Shown here: one piece after another, positions 53,217 to 62,258 of the stretch
Numbering within the stretch: the stretch's first letter is position 1
Layout of the letters: the number at the start of each line of letters is the position of its first letter
NCBI GenBank assembly: GCA_016714015.1
Contig: JADJNZ010000001.1
Location: 186,001-250,000, forward strand
Direction: 5' to 3'
Source: Gemmatimonadota bacterium
Lineage (GTDB): Bacteria; Gemmatimonadota; Gemmatimonadetes; Gemmatimonadales; Gemmatimonadaceae
Length of the DNA: 64,000 bases
Notes under the pieces: generated by a model
Told to the model about the DNA's origin: nothing
Databases searched by the model: none
What the model saw: only the letters and a program-made list of their open reading frames with translations
Position numbers and translations under genes: made by a program

Positions 53217-54380
53217 TTGACCACCCGATGCGCAGTCTGCGGCCGTGAGAACGACCCGGCCTCGAAGTTCTGCATCGATTGCGGCAAGCCCATCGCCCCG
53301 AGCGGTGCGGTGAGCGCGGCGCTCGGTGAGACGATCGGGGGCGTGTACCACCAAGACCCCAAGGCCAAGTTCGGGGTTCCGGCGACCCGCGTCTCGGCGA
53401 GCGCGCCCCCGGCGGCCGGCCTGGGCTCCACCGGTCCGGCGCGACCGGGTCCGTCGATCCCGCCGCTCTCGGCGATGCCCCCGGGCAAGGCCCCCTGCCC
53501 GACCTGCGGGACGGCCGTGGACCCGTCGCTCCCCTTCTGTCCGAAGTGCGGCGGGCGGGTCGCGGGACAGCCGCCGCAGCCGGCCCCCTCGCGCGCGGTG
53601 TGCGGCGGTTGCGGCAACGCCGTGGTGCCCGGAGTGGACGTCTTCTGCGCGCGGTGCGGGACCCGCGTCGCGGCGACGGTCGCGGCTCCCACCCCAGCGG
53701 TGGGGACGGCCGTCTTCTCGGCGACCGGGGCCGGGCTCGGCCCCAAGCTCTCGCTCCTCGACGGGGCCGGCGCGGTGAAGAAGACGGAGACGCTGCCTGG
53801 TCCCGAGGCGACGCTGGGGCGGTCGGACGGCGAGCTGCGCTTCCCCGACGACACCTTCATGAGCCCCGTCCACGCGCAGTTCTCGATGCGCGACGGGCAG
53901 TTGTTCATCCGCGATCTCGGGTCCCGGAACGGGACGTGGCTCTTCATGCAGGAGCCATACAAGCTGGCCGACGGCGACACGATCCTCGTCGGGTCGCAGC
54001 TGCTCCGGTTCCGGCGCCTCGGCTACCCCGGCCCTCAGCCGGCCGAGGCCGATGCCACGAGGCGCCTTGGATCGTCCACCCCGAGTGCGGACATCGCCGT
54101 CCTGCAGCAGTTGCGGGCGGACGGCAGTGCGCGCGACAACTGCCACCTTTCGCCCAGCCGGAACGTCGTGATCGGCCGGGCGGAGGGGGATTGGGTGTTC
54201 GCGTACGACAAGACGATGAGCGGCCGGCACGCCGAGATCCGGAGCGAGGACCTCGACTTCATCGTGCTCGACCTCGGGAGCCGGAACGGGATCGCGATCG
54301 CCGTGCGCGGCGAGCGCCAGGTGAAGGCCGGGCAGAAGCTGCTGATCGGGGACCAGACCATGCGTGTGGAGAGCTTGTGA
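53217..54380 (+). CDS. Double zinc-ribbon and double FHA domain protein
   Basis: 387 residues from a TTG at 53217 (a GTG at 53133 is also in frame). The TTG choice places the zinc ribbon CAVCGRENDPASKFCIDCG at the N-terminus and fits a TATATT box at 53182-53187. Further ribbons appear at CPTCGTAVDPSLPFCPKCG and CGGCGNAVV...CARCG. Two FHA domains follow: about 200-285 (ATLGRSDGELRFPDDTFMS; RDLGSRNGTWLFM) and about 300-385 (RNVVIGRAEGDWVFAYD; LDLGSRNGIAI). FHA domains bind phosphothreonine, so this protein can read kinase marks. It overlaps the kinase gene by 4 nt (GTGA). Confidence 0.85.
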   Translation: MTTRCAVCGRENDPASKFCIDCGKPIAPSGAVSAALGETIGGVYHQDPKAKFGVPATRVSASAPPAAGLGSTGPARPGPSIPPLSAMPPGKAPCPTCGTAVDPSLPFCPKCGGRVAGQPPQPAPSRAVCGGCGNAVVPGVDVFCARCGTRVAATVAAPTPAVGTAVFSATGAGLGPKLSLLDGAGAVKKTETLPGPEATLGRSDGELRFPDDTFMSPVHAQFSMRDGQLFIRDLGSRNGTWLFMQEPYKLADGDTILVGSQLLRFRRLGYPGPQPAEADATRRLGSSTPSADIAVLQQLRADGSARDNCHLSPSRNVVIGRAEGDWVFAYDKTMSGRHAEIRSEDLDFIVLDLGSRNGIAIAVRGERQVKAGQKLLIGDQTMRVESL

Positions 54381-56092
54381 GCGAACAGAAGACCTGTCCC
54401 ACCTGCGGCACCGAGTATCCGCTCAGCGAGCGCTTCTGCCCGCGGGACGGGACGGCGTTGCGCTCGTCGAACACGCAGGACCTGCTCGGGTCGGTGGTCG
54501 CCGACCGTTACCACATCCTGAAGAAGCTCGGCGAAGGCGGCATGGGGACGGTGTACCTCGCCGAGCATGTGAAGATGGGGCGCAAGAGCGCGCTCAAGGT
54601 GATGAACCCGGGGATGAACACCGACCCGGACGCGATCGCCCGGTTCAATCGCGAGGCGTCGAACGCCTCGCGGCTGAGCCACCCGAACATCTGCGGCATC
54701 TACGACTTCGGCGAGACGTCGGAAGGACTGATCTACCTCGCGATGGAGTTCATCGAGGGCTCGTCGCTGACGTCGCTGATCGAGAAGGGCGGCTCGCTTC
54801 CCGCGCCGCGCGCGGCGAGCATCGTGCACCAGACGGCCGACGCGCTGCAGGTGGCGCATGACGCGGGGATCGTGCACCGCGACCTGAAGCCCGACAACAT
54901 CATGGTCGCGAAGGGTCGCGACGGCTCGGACCAGGTGAAGGTGGTGGACTTCGGGATCGCGAAGGCGAGCTCGAGCGACGCGCAGAAGGTGACGAAGACG
55001 GGCCTCGTGGTGGGCACGCCGGAGTACATGAGCCCCGAGCAGCTCGCGGGGGACAAGCTCGACGGGCGGTCGGACATCTATTCGCTCGGGCTCGTGGCGT
55101 TCAACTGCCTCACGGGGACGCTCCCCTTCCCGTCGAACTCGGCGCAGGAGGCGATGATCATGCGCCTCACCGACCGGCCGAAGACGCTGGCGGAGATGAT
55201 GCCGGAGAAGAGCTGGCCGGAGACGCTGCAGGCGACGCTCGACAAGGCGCTGGCGCGCGATGCGGACGACCGGTACGCGAGCGCGGCGCAGTTCGGTCGC
55301 GACTTCGCGGCGGCGATCGCGGACATGCCGATGACGCAGGCGGTCGAGGCGGGCACGATGATCGTGAACGCGGCGGCGGCGGGTGCGGCGGCGAAGGAGA
55401 TCGCGAAGACGCGCGTGGCGCCCGAGGGGCGTCCGAGCGCGAACACGATGCCGATGCAGGCGGCCGGCGCCGCGAAGAAGGGCGCGGCGAAGGCGGCGCC
55501 TGTGGAGGTGGTGAAGAAGAGCGCGATGCCGATGGTGCTCGGGGGCGTGGGCGGGCTCGCGGTAGTGGGGTTCGCGGCGATGAAGTTCCTCGGTGGCCCT
55601 ACGCCGACCGTTGCGCCGCCGGGGCCTGGCACGCAGACCCGGCCGGATTCGCAGGTGGCACAGGTGCCGGACCCCACGCCTGCCGCGTCGGATACGGGTG
55701 CGGGGACGAAGGTGGTGACGCCGCCGCGACCGGATCCGAACCTGCTGTCGAAGTCAGGCGCCCCGACGCCGACGAAGTCGCCGACGACGGTCCCCGCTCC
55801 GACGACCCCGGCTGGGCCCAGCGTGATGTCCCGACTCGAGACCTGGCTCAACGAGGTCCAGACCGAAGGCGTGTCGAAGTCCGCCGCGCGCCGGGTCCTC
55901 GCCGATGTCGAACAGCTCCAACCTTCGCTCACCGGGATGCAACTCGCCGAGTCGCACTTCGTCGCGCTGATGTCGTACGTCGCGCTCGAGGACGAGACCG
56001 GTGCTTGCCGAGTGGCACGCATCGTGAAGGGTACGCATCCGGACCGGACGCGCGTGACGGCCGCAGGCCAGATCGTCGATGCCTGTCCGTGA
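54377..56092 (+). CDS. Membrane Ser/Thr protein kinase with N-terminal zinc finger
   Basis: 571 residues from a GTG. A cysteine motif (TCPTCGTEYPLSERFCPRDG) leads into the kinase: GEGGMGTVYLAEH loop, K74 in SALKVMNP, D169 in HRDLKPDN, D191 in VVDFGIAK, and GTPEYMSPEQ. A single transmembrane segment lies near residue 390 (MVLGGVGGLAVVGFAAM), then a Pro/Thr-rich linker and a helical periplasmic C-terminus with two cysteines. PASTA repeats are absent, so it does not sense muropeptides in the usual way. It is coupled with the FHA gene, and PP2C and FHA-protease genes follow. Confidence 0.95.
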   Translation: MSEQKTCPTCGTEYPLSERFCPRDGTALRSSNTQDLLGSVVADRYHILKKLGEGGMGTVYLAEHVKMGRKSALKVMNPGMNTDPDAIARFNREASNASRLSHPNICGIYDFGETSEGLIYLAMEFIEGSSLTSLIEKGGSLPAPRAASIVHQTADALQVAHDAGIVHRDLKPDNIMVAKGRDGSDQVKVVDFGIAKASSSDAQKVTKTGLVVGTPEYMSPEQLAGDKLDGRSDIYSLGLVAFNCLTGTLPFPSNSAQEAMIMRLTDRPKTLAEMMPEKSWPETLQATLDKALARDADDRYASAAQFGRDFAAAIADMPMTQAVEAGTMIVNAAAAGAAAKEIAKTRVAPEGRPSANTMPMQAAGAAKKGAAKAAPVEVVKKSAMPMVLGGVGGLAVVGFAAMKFLGGPTPTVAPPGPGTQTRPDSQVAQVPDPTPAASDTGAGTKVVTPPRPDPNLLSKSGAPTPTKSPTTVPAPTTPAGPSVMSRLETWLNEVQTEGVSKSAARRVLADVEQLQPSLTGMQLAESHFVALMSYVALEDETGACRVARIVKGTHPDRTRVTAAGQIVDACP

Positions 56093-56190
56093 CCTGCATC
56101 ACGTTGCCCCACAACGACATACTGTCGCATCCGACCTCTGTCCAGTAAAATGCTGGTAACCCTTTCTCTTCAACCTCGTACTCGCGCCTC

Positions 56191-57468
56191 GTGACGGGAC
56201 CAAACACGCCGCAGGGTGACGTCATCGTTCACGTCTTCGGACGGACCGACGTCGGTCGCACGCGCGAACACAACGAGGACACGTTCACCGTCGCCGACCT
56301 GTCGACGATGAATGCGTCGCTGCAGCCCGAGGTCCGGACGCATGTCACCGGCTCGCGCGGCACGCTCTTCATGGTCGCCGACGGCATGGGCGGTGCGGCG
56401 GCGGGTGAGGTCGCCTCGGCGATGGCGACCGAGGTCGTCCTCGCGGAGATGGACAAGCGCTGGCGCATCTCCGACGACCACGACCCGGAGATGTTCGCGC
56501 ACTCGCTGCGTGTCGCCACCGAGGTCGCCAACACGCGGATCCACGCCTACGCGCAGGCGCATCCCGAGAACCGCGGCATGGGCACCACCGCGACCATCGT
56601 CGGGCTGCTCCACGATACGCTCTACGTCTGCCAGGTGGGCGACTCGCGCGCCTACCTCGTCCGCGACGGCGTCTGCTCGCAGATCACGAAGGACCAGTCG
56701 CTCATGCAGAAGCTCGTCGAGGCCGGCGAGCTCACCGCCGAGGAGGCCGAGGTCTCGGAGCGGCGCAACATCATCCTGCAGGCGCTCGGCCCCGAGCCGA
56801 TCGTGAAGGTGGACCTCACGTCGCAGCAGGTGAAGCGCGGCGACACGCTGGTGCTCTGCTCGGACGGCCTCTCGGGCCAGGTCCGCGCGCACGAGATGGC
56901 GCAGATCGTGAAGGAGAACACCGACCTCGTGCAGGTCTGCAAGAAGCTGATCGACCTCGCGAACGAGGCGGGCGGCCCCGACAACATCACGGTGGTCGCG
57001 GCGCGCTTCGAAGGCCCGGGCCTCGTGGAGACCGGCGCCGAGCAGCCGGCGCATCGCGTCTACCGCGGCTCGCAGCAGCAGCGCAGCACGGTGCCGCTCG
57101 ACCGCGGCTCGGTCCCCGCCCTCGCGGCGATGGACATCTCGGAGATGCCGACGCTCGAGACCGAGCTGTCGCTCGGCAAGATGCGCACGCCGCGCGTCAA
57201 TGCCGCGGTCGATCCGTCGGCGGAGACGGTGGAGGTCTCGCCGCGCGAGGTCGCGGCCGGTCCGGTGAAGGTCGGCACCGCGAAGGCCGCGCCCTCCGGG
57301 ACGCCGCCGCTCGAGACCGTCGAGATCGCCCCCGCGCGTCCGCGGCCGCCGGCCGCGCCCAAGCAGCCCAAGGTCGAGCCGAGCCAGCTCCGGCTCATCT
57401 TCGGCGCGCTCGCGGTCGTGGTGCTGGTGGTGTACGTCCTGCGCTGGTTCGTCCTCAAGGGCGAGTGA
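56191..57468 (+). CDS. PP2C-family protein phosphatase with C-terminal membrane anchor
   Basis: 425 residues from a GTG. The PP2C/SpoIIE-type domain covers about residues 10-265: RTDVGRTREHNEDTF, MVADGMGGAAAGEVAS, RGMGTTATIVGL, LYVCQVGDSRAYLVRDG, DTLVLCSDGLSGQV and GGPDNITVVAARF supply the metal-binding aspartates. A disordered 130-residue linker leads to a C-terminal anchor (FGALAVVVLVVYVL). It should reverse the adjacent kinase. TAAAAT at 56146-56151, with a poor -35, may start a second transcript within the cluster. It overlaps the FHA-protease gene by one base (TGATG). Confidence 0.95.
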   Translation: MTGPNTPQGDVIVHVFGRTDVGRTREHNEDTFTVADLSTMNASLQPEVRTHVTGSRGTLFMVADGMGGAAAGEVASAMATEVVLAEMDKRWRISDDHDPEMFAHSLRVATEVANTRIHAYAQAHPENRGMGTTATIVGLLHDTLYVCQVGDSRAYLVRDGVCSQITKDQSLMQKLVEAGELTAEEAEVSERRNIILQALGPEPIVKVDLTSQQVKRGDTLVLCSDGLSGQVRAHEMAQIVKENTDLVQVCKKLIDLANEAGGPDNITVVAARFEGPGLVETGAEQPAHRVYRGSQQQRSTVPLDRGSVPALAAMDISEMPTLETELSLGKMRTPRVNAAVDPSAETVEVSPREVAAGPVKVGTAKAAPSGTPPLETVEIAPARPRPPAAPKQPKVEPSQLRLIFGALAVVVLVVYVLRWFVLKGE

Positions 57469-58934
57469 TGTCGGTCGAGTTCCGCATCACCACCGGCGCC
57501 CGTGCGGGCGCGAGTGAGCGGTTCGAGAAGTCGGTGGTGTCCATCGGACGCCACCCCATGAACGACCTGCGCTTCGACGCGAACAAGGACATCGACGTCT
57601 CCGGCCGCCACGCCGAGCTCCGCTCGGTGGGCGGCCGCCACGTCCTGCACGACATCGGGAGCACCAACGGCACCTTCGTGAACGGCGATCGCATCACCGA
57701 GCGCGAACTGGTGGATGGCGACCTCGTCACCTTCGGCGCGGGCGGGCCGCAGGTGAGCTTCCATGTGGTGAGCACGGCGTCCGCCCCCTCGCCCGCGACG
57801 CGGGTGGACTCGGCGGACCGCCCCGCGCCGGTGAGCCCGGAGCCGGTGCGCACGACGGCGGCGCCGCACGCGGCCAAGCCGGCGGCGCCCAAGGCCCCGG
57901 CCGCGAAGGCGCCCGAGGCCAAGCCGCGCCTCAACACCGAGGTCCGCGTCGCGATGGCGGTCGAGAAGCAGACCGGCAAGCTCCGCCAGATGGTGATCGC
58001 GCTGGGCGCGCTCGTCGTCGTGGGCGGCGCCGGCGCGGCCTGGGTCCTCTCCAAGCAGGCCGACCTCGCGCAGCAGCAGGTCGCGGCGCTGCTCGCGGCC
58101 AACGACTCGCTCTCGCGGTCGTTCGAGGCGCGCCTGCGCGCGACGGGCATCGCCGACGCGGCGCTCTCGGCGGCGCGGGCCGAGCGTGACAGCCTCGACA
58201 AGGCGCTGCGCGCCCAGCAGGCGGCCGGCGCCGACGTGAGCGCGCTCTCCGCCGCGATGCGCTCGTCGCAGCAGCGCACCGCGAGCCTCGCCGGGACCGA
58301 CTACGCCGCCATCGCCGAGGCCAACAAGCCGGCGATCGTCTTCATCGCGGTGCAGATGCCGGACGGCTCGCCGTCGAGCGGCACGGGCTTCAACATCCTG
58401 CCGAGCGGGCTCATCGTCACCAACCGGCACGTGGTGCAGGCGTCGAACGGCACGCGGGCGACGCGCGTGGGCGTGATCTTCGAGGGACAGCAGGGCGCGT
58501 GGCGCGAAGCGCGGATCGAGTACGTGAGCGACACCGACGAGCTCGCGCTGCTGCGGCTGGTGACGCCGGGGAACCACCCCATCGTGAGCGGCATCGCCGG
58601 CGACGCGCGGAGCGTGCGGCTCGCGAACCCCATCGCGCTGCTCGGGTACCCGCTCGGCACCGGCACCGCCGGGATGGACGGCGACATCAACACGCTCAAG
58701 CCGGTCGCGACGATGAACATCGGCACGGTGAGCAAGGTGCTCGACGACAACGTGCAGCTCGACGTCTACGCGGCGCCGGGGTCGAGCGGCTCGCCGGTGT
58801 TCGACAGCCGCGGTCTGGTGATCGGCGTGCTCTACGGCGCGGCGCGCGAGAGCGAGGGGCGCATCATCTACTCGGTGCCGAGCTCGCGTCTCGCGAAGCA
58901 ACTGCCCGCGGACGCCGCGGGCGTCATCCGCTGA
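57468..58934 (+). CDS. FHA-domain, membrane-anchored trypsin-like serine protease
   Basis: 488 residues from the ATG at 57468. An N-terminal FHA domain (about 1-100; VSIGRHPMNDLRFD; SGRHAELRS; STNGTFVNG) is cytoplasmic. A Pro/Ala linker and one transmembrane segment (about 175-195) lead to a periplasmic coiled coil (about 198-275) and a trypsin-like protease domain with triad H321 (VTNRHVVQ), D357 (DTDELALL) and S442 (GSSGSPVF), as in HtrA proteases but without a PDZ. This arrangement could let a phosphorylated cytoplasmic partner affect an outside protease. It is the last gene of the cluster, 10 nt from a convergent kinase gene. Confidence 0.9.
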   Translation: MSVEFRITTGARAGASERFEKSVVSIGRHPMNDLRFDANKDIDVSGRHAELRSVGGRHVLHDIGSTNGTFVNGDRITERELVDGDLVTFGAGGPQVSFHVVSTASAPSPATRVDSADRPAPVSPEPVRTTAAPHAAKPAAPKAPAAKAPEAKPRLNTEVRVAMAVEKQTGKLRQMVIALGALVVVGGAGAAWVLSKQADLAQQQVAALLAANDSLSRSFEARLRATGIADAALSAARAERDSLDKALRAQQAAGADVSALSAAMRSSQQRTASLAGTDYAAIAEANKPAIVFIAVQMPDGSPSSGTGFNILPSGLIVTNRHVVQASNGTRATRVGVIFEGQQGAWREARIEYVSDTDELALLRLVTPGNHPIVSGIAGDARSVRLANPIALLGYPLGTGTAGMDGDINTLKPVATMNIGTVSKVLDDNVQLDVYAAPGSSGSPVFDSRGLVIGVLYGAARESEGRIIYSVPSSRLAKQLPADAAGVIR

Positions 58935-58944
58935 CCGACGCCCC

Positions 58945-60741
58945 TTACGGCAGCTGCGGCTGAGCGGGCGGGCGAGGCGGCATCTGCCGGAAGCGCGCCC
59001 GTTCCATCTCGACCATCATCGGCAGGACCTGCGGCATCATCGCGCCGATGCCCGCCGTGGGGTCGCTCGCGAGCACCGGGCTCGCGATCACGCGGCGATC
59101 CATCCCCTGCGCCGCGTGCAGGTCGTGCACCGTGATGAGCCGCACCACGCTGTCCTTCGACGGCACCAGCGAGACGGAGACGATGAAGTCGGCGGAGAGG
59201 CGCATCTTCACGCCGTCGATGGTGCGCGACTCGCGGAGCGCGGCGGCGACGGAGTCGGCAGCGATCACCATGTAGCGCGGCGACGCGTCGATCCGCAGGC
59301 GCAGCGAATCGACGAGCGCGGCGGCGACCTTGTCGACATCGGGCCGCGAGCGTGACGGCCGCGGCGGCGCGACGACCACGCGCCGCGGCTCGGTGGAGCG
59401 CATCCCCGGCGGCGGGCCGGGTGGCCGCCCCGCATCGAGCGCGCCCTCCATGTTCGTCGCGAGCGCGGTCGCCTCGGCGATCTGCGCGGCACCGCTCGGG
59501 CCCTGGACCACGCGCGTCCGGGCGACGCCCATCCGCGCGCCCAACTGCACGAGCGAGTCGAGCACCGCGCGCTGGATCTGCTGGCGGATGGAGTCGGCGA
59601 GCTCGGCGATGGCGGCGGGATCGGTGCGGCCGACGGGCCGCGCGAGCCGGTCGCTCACCGCCTTGGCGATCGCCATCGAATCCTCGCGCGTGAGCATCGC
59701 CGCGGCGGAGGAGACGACCTCCATGGAGTCGGCGGTCGCGAGCGAGTCGCGGAAGGCCTCGCTGACGGTCTCGGTGGCCGACTGCTCGCCGGCGATCCAG
59801 GCGGTCGCGATCACCGCCGCACCCGCGGCGACGAGCCCGAGCGTGCGCCCGACGGACGGCTTGCGCGTGGGACGGATCGGCGCGAGGTGCTGCCCCGACG
59901 TGAGCGCGATGTCGTCGAGCGCGGTGACCACCTCGCTCGCGTCCTGCGGACGCTCCTCGGGGAGCTTGGCGAGCAGGCGCGCGATGAGCGCGGCCAGCGG
60001 CGGCGGCACGTCGCCACGCGACTCGGCCAGCGGCGCCGGCTCGCGCGTGAGCTGCGCGGCCATCGTCTTCTGCGGCGAGTCCTCCTTGAAGGGGACCTTG
60101 CCGGTGAGCATCTCGTAGCCGAGCAGGCCGAGCGCATAGAGGTCCATGCGATGGTCGGCCGCGGGATCGGCGGCGATCTGCTCGGGGGCCATGTACGCCG
60201 GCGTGCCGATGGCCATGCCCGCGCTCGTGAAGCCGGAGCTCGGCATGGAGGCCGAGATGGCCTTCGCAACGCCGAAGTCGGTGACGAGGGCGTGCGAGCC
60301 CATCAGCAGGACGTTGCCCGGCTTGATGTCGCGATGGATGACCCCGAGCCCGTGCGCGTAGTCGAGCGCCTCGGCGACGTCGCGCATGATGCGCACGACG
60401 TCCTTGATGGCGTAGCTCGCGCCGCCGGCGATCGCCTCGCGCAGCGACTGGCCGTTGATGAACGGCATGGTGTACCAGATGAGCGTGCCCTGCTCGCCGG
60501 CCGAGAGGAGCGGCACGACATGCGGATGTTGGAGCTGGGCGGCGACCTGGATCTCGCGCCGGAAGCGCTCGTGGTTCACGCCCGCGGCGAGCTCGGGCGG
60601 GAGCACCTTCACGACCACCTTGCGGGCGAGCGCGACATCGGTGGCGACGAAGACGCGCGACATGCCGCCGCCCGTGAGTTCACGCTCGAGCGTGTACCCC
60701 GGGGCGAGCGCTTGCTGCAGGATGTCGGCGAAGTCGGACAT
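58945..60741 (-). CDS. Membrane Ser/Thr protein kinase with periplasmic sensor-like domain
   Basis: 598 residues. The kinase has GGGMSRVFVATD loop, K45 in KVVVKVLPPE, D138 in VIHRDIKPGN, D155 in VTDFGVAK, and GTPAYMAPEQ. Transmembrane segment at about 310 (LGLVAAGAAVIATAWIAG). The periplasmic part has a helical region (SIRQQIQRAVLDSLVQLGARMG), a Pro-rich linker and a C-terminal alpha/beta domain (LVDSLRLRIDASPRYMVIAA; KMRLSADFIVSVSLVPSKD) reminiscent of TolB-like/FlgO-type domains. It is convergent with the FHA-protease gene and transcribed from its own region, so its relation to the other kinase is by context only. Confidence 0.93.
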   Translation of the reverse strand: MSDFADILQQALAPGYTLERELTGGGMSRVFVATDVALARKVVVKVLPPELAAGVNHERFRREIQVAAQLQHPHVVPLLSAGEQGTLIWYTMPFINGQSLREAIAGGASYAIKDVVRIMRDVAEALDYAHGLGVIHRDIKPGNVLLMGSHALVTDFGVAKAISASMPSSGFTSAGMAIGTPAYMAPEQIAADPAADHRMDLYALGLLGYEMLTGKVPFKEDSPQKTMAAQLTREPAPLAESRGDVPPPLAALIARLLAKLPEERPQDASEVVTALDDIALTSGQHLAPIRPTRKPSVGRTLGLVAAGAAVIATAWIAGEQSATETVSEAFRDSLATADSMEVVSSAAAMLTREDSMAIAKAVSDRLARPVGRTDPAAIAELADSIRQQIQRAVLDSLVQLGARMGVARTRVVQGPSGAAQIAEATALATNMEGALDAGRPPGPPPGMRSTEPRRVVVAPPRPSRSRPDVDKVAAALVDSLRLRIDASPRYMVIAADSVAAALRESRTIDGVKMRLSADFIVSVSLVPSKDSVVRLITVHDLHAAQGMDRRVIASPVLASDPTAGIGAMMPQVLPMMVEMERARFRQMPPRPPAQPQLP

Positions 60742-60803
60742 GATGTGCGTTTGACCTGCTGGATGATACGTACGGTTGCCCGGAGGGGCGAGGTTCCACG
60801 CCG

Positions 60804-62258
60804 TCAGCCCAGACGACGGGCCAGGGCCTGCTGCATCGCGCGCGTGCCGTCCCAGGCACAGACGACGTTCGCCGCCTCGGGGATCTCGGCGGCGAGTCGC
60901 GGCGGCCCGAAGAGCGCCACCACCACCGTGCGCCGCGCCTGCCGCGCATCCGCGATCACCTGCGCGACCCGCCGCCGCGTCGGGACATCGTACCCCGCCC
61001 GTCCCTTCCCCGTGCCGGGCCCGCCGAAGAGCGCGAGCAGGACCGCTCCCTCCCCTTCGGCCGTCGGCGCGTCCACGAGGCGGGGCGCGTGCCCCATCGC
61101 GCGGAGCGCGTCGACGAGATGCTGCCGCGGCGGCACCGGCCAGCGCGACGACGCGTCATCATCCACCTGTATGACGTCCACCACCGGCCCGACGTTCGCG
61201 AGGATCCCGCGGACCGGGTGCACGAGGGTGTCGGCGAGCTGGCGCGCCCAGAGGACGTCCTCGAGCGTCGGCTCCCGCCCGGGCCCCGGCATGGCCCAGT
61301 CGGCCCAGAAGGTCCGGCGGTTCCGCGCCTCCTCGAGCGCCAGCGCCGGGAGCATCCCGCCGTCGTAGCCGCGCTCGAGGGTCTCGAGCACGCCATGCAG
61401 GTCGTGCGGGGCGAGGAGCAGGTCGCAGCCGGCGGCGATGGCCTCGATGGCGGCGATCCCCTCGTCGTCCCCTTGGCGCAGGCCCGGGGCCGAGAGCGCG
61501 TCGCTCACGATCAGCCCCTCGTAGCCGAGCTCGCCGCGAAGGAGTTCGGTGAGCATGGGGCGCGAGCGCGCCGCCACGCGGCCGGTGGCATCGAGCGCGG
61601 GATAGGCCGCGCTCGCCGCCATGATGCTCGCGACGCCGGTGTCGGCCGCCGCACGGAAGGGGAGCAGATCGTCGGCCCAGAGCGTGCCGGCCGCGGTCGG
61701 GATCACGACGGGTCCGAGATGCGGATCGGCGTCGGCGCGCCCCATCCCGGGATAGTGCCGCACGCATGCGAGCACGGCCTCGGCCTGCATCGCGTCGACC
61801 CACTCGACCGTCCACTCGGCGGCGCGCTGCGCGTCGAGCCCGAAGGTGCGCGCGCCGAGCAACGGGTTGGCGGGCTCGCGTTCGAGGTCGCCGCTGGGGC
61901 CGAGCGCCCAGTTGATGCCGAGGCCGCGCAGCTCGCGCGCGGTGAGCTTGGCGGCGCGGCGCATCACGTCGGCATCGCGCAACGCGGCGAGGGCCGCGAG
62001 GGGCGGCAGGCCGGTCGCATCGCTCACCGCGCCGCCTGGACCGCCGTCGATCTCCGCGCCGATGAGGAGCGGGAGGCGCGAGCGGCGATGCAGCTCGGCG
62101 GTGAGCGCCGCGACCTCGGCGCGCGACCCGCCGCTGATCCAGAAGCCGCCGACGCCCACGTCGATGGCGTCGCCGATCATCTCCTCGAGATACGTGAAGC
62201 CGAGCCCCGGGTCCCACCGGAGCTGCGGGACGAGGAGCGAGGCGAGCGGGTGCGTCAC
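60804..62258 (-). CDS. Glycoside hydrolase family 3 protein, NagZ-like
   Basis: 484 residues from a GTG overlapping the anmK stop (GTGA). The GH3 (alpha/beta)8 domain has the nucleophile Asp in LIVSDALSAPGL and a VRHYPGMGRADADPHLG loop where NagZ has KHFPGHG...DSH; the Asp/His pair of the NagZ acid loop is kept, but the Lys is Arg. A C-terminal beta-sandwich-like domain follows, longer than in E. coli NagZ. It probably removes N-acetylglucosamine from muropeptides. Its place after murQ and anmK supports a wall recycling role. Confidence 0.82.
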   Translation of the reverse strand: MTHPLASLLVPQLRWDPGLGFTYLEEMIGDAIDVGVGGFWISGGSRAEVAALTAELHRRSRLPLLIGAEIDGGPGGAVSDATGLPPLAALAALRDADVMRRAAKLTARELRGLGINWALGPSGDLEREPANPLLGARTFGLDAQRAAEWTVEWVDAMQAEAVLACVRHYPGMGRADADPHLGPVVIPTAAGTLWADDLLPFRAAADTGVASIMAASAAYPALDATGRVAARSRPMLTELLRGELGYEGLIVSDALSAPGLRQGDDEGIAAIEAIAAGCDLLLAPHDLHGVLETLERGYDGGMLPALALEEARNRRTFWADWAMPGPGREPTLEDVLWARQLADTLVHPVRGILANVGPVVDVIQVDDDASSRWPVPPRQHLVDALRAMGHAPRLVDAPTAEGEGAVLLALFGGPGTGKGRAGYDVPTRRRVAQVIADARQARRTVVVALFGPPRLAAEIPEAANVVCAWDGTRAMQQALARRLG

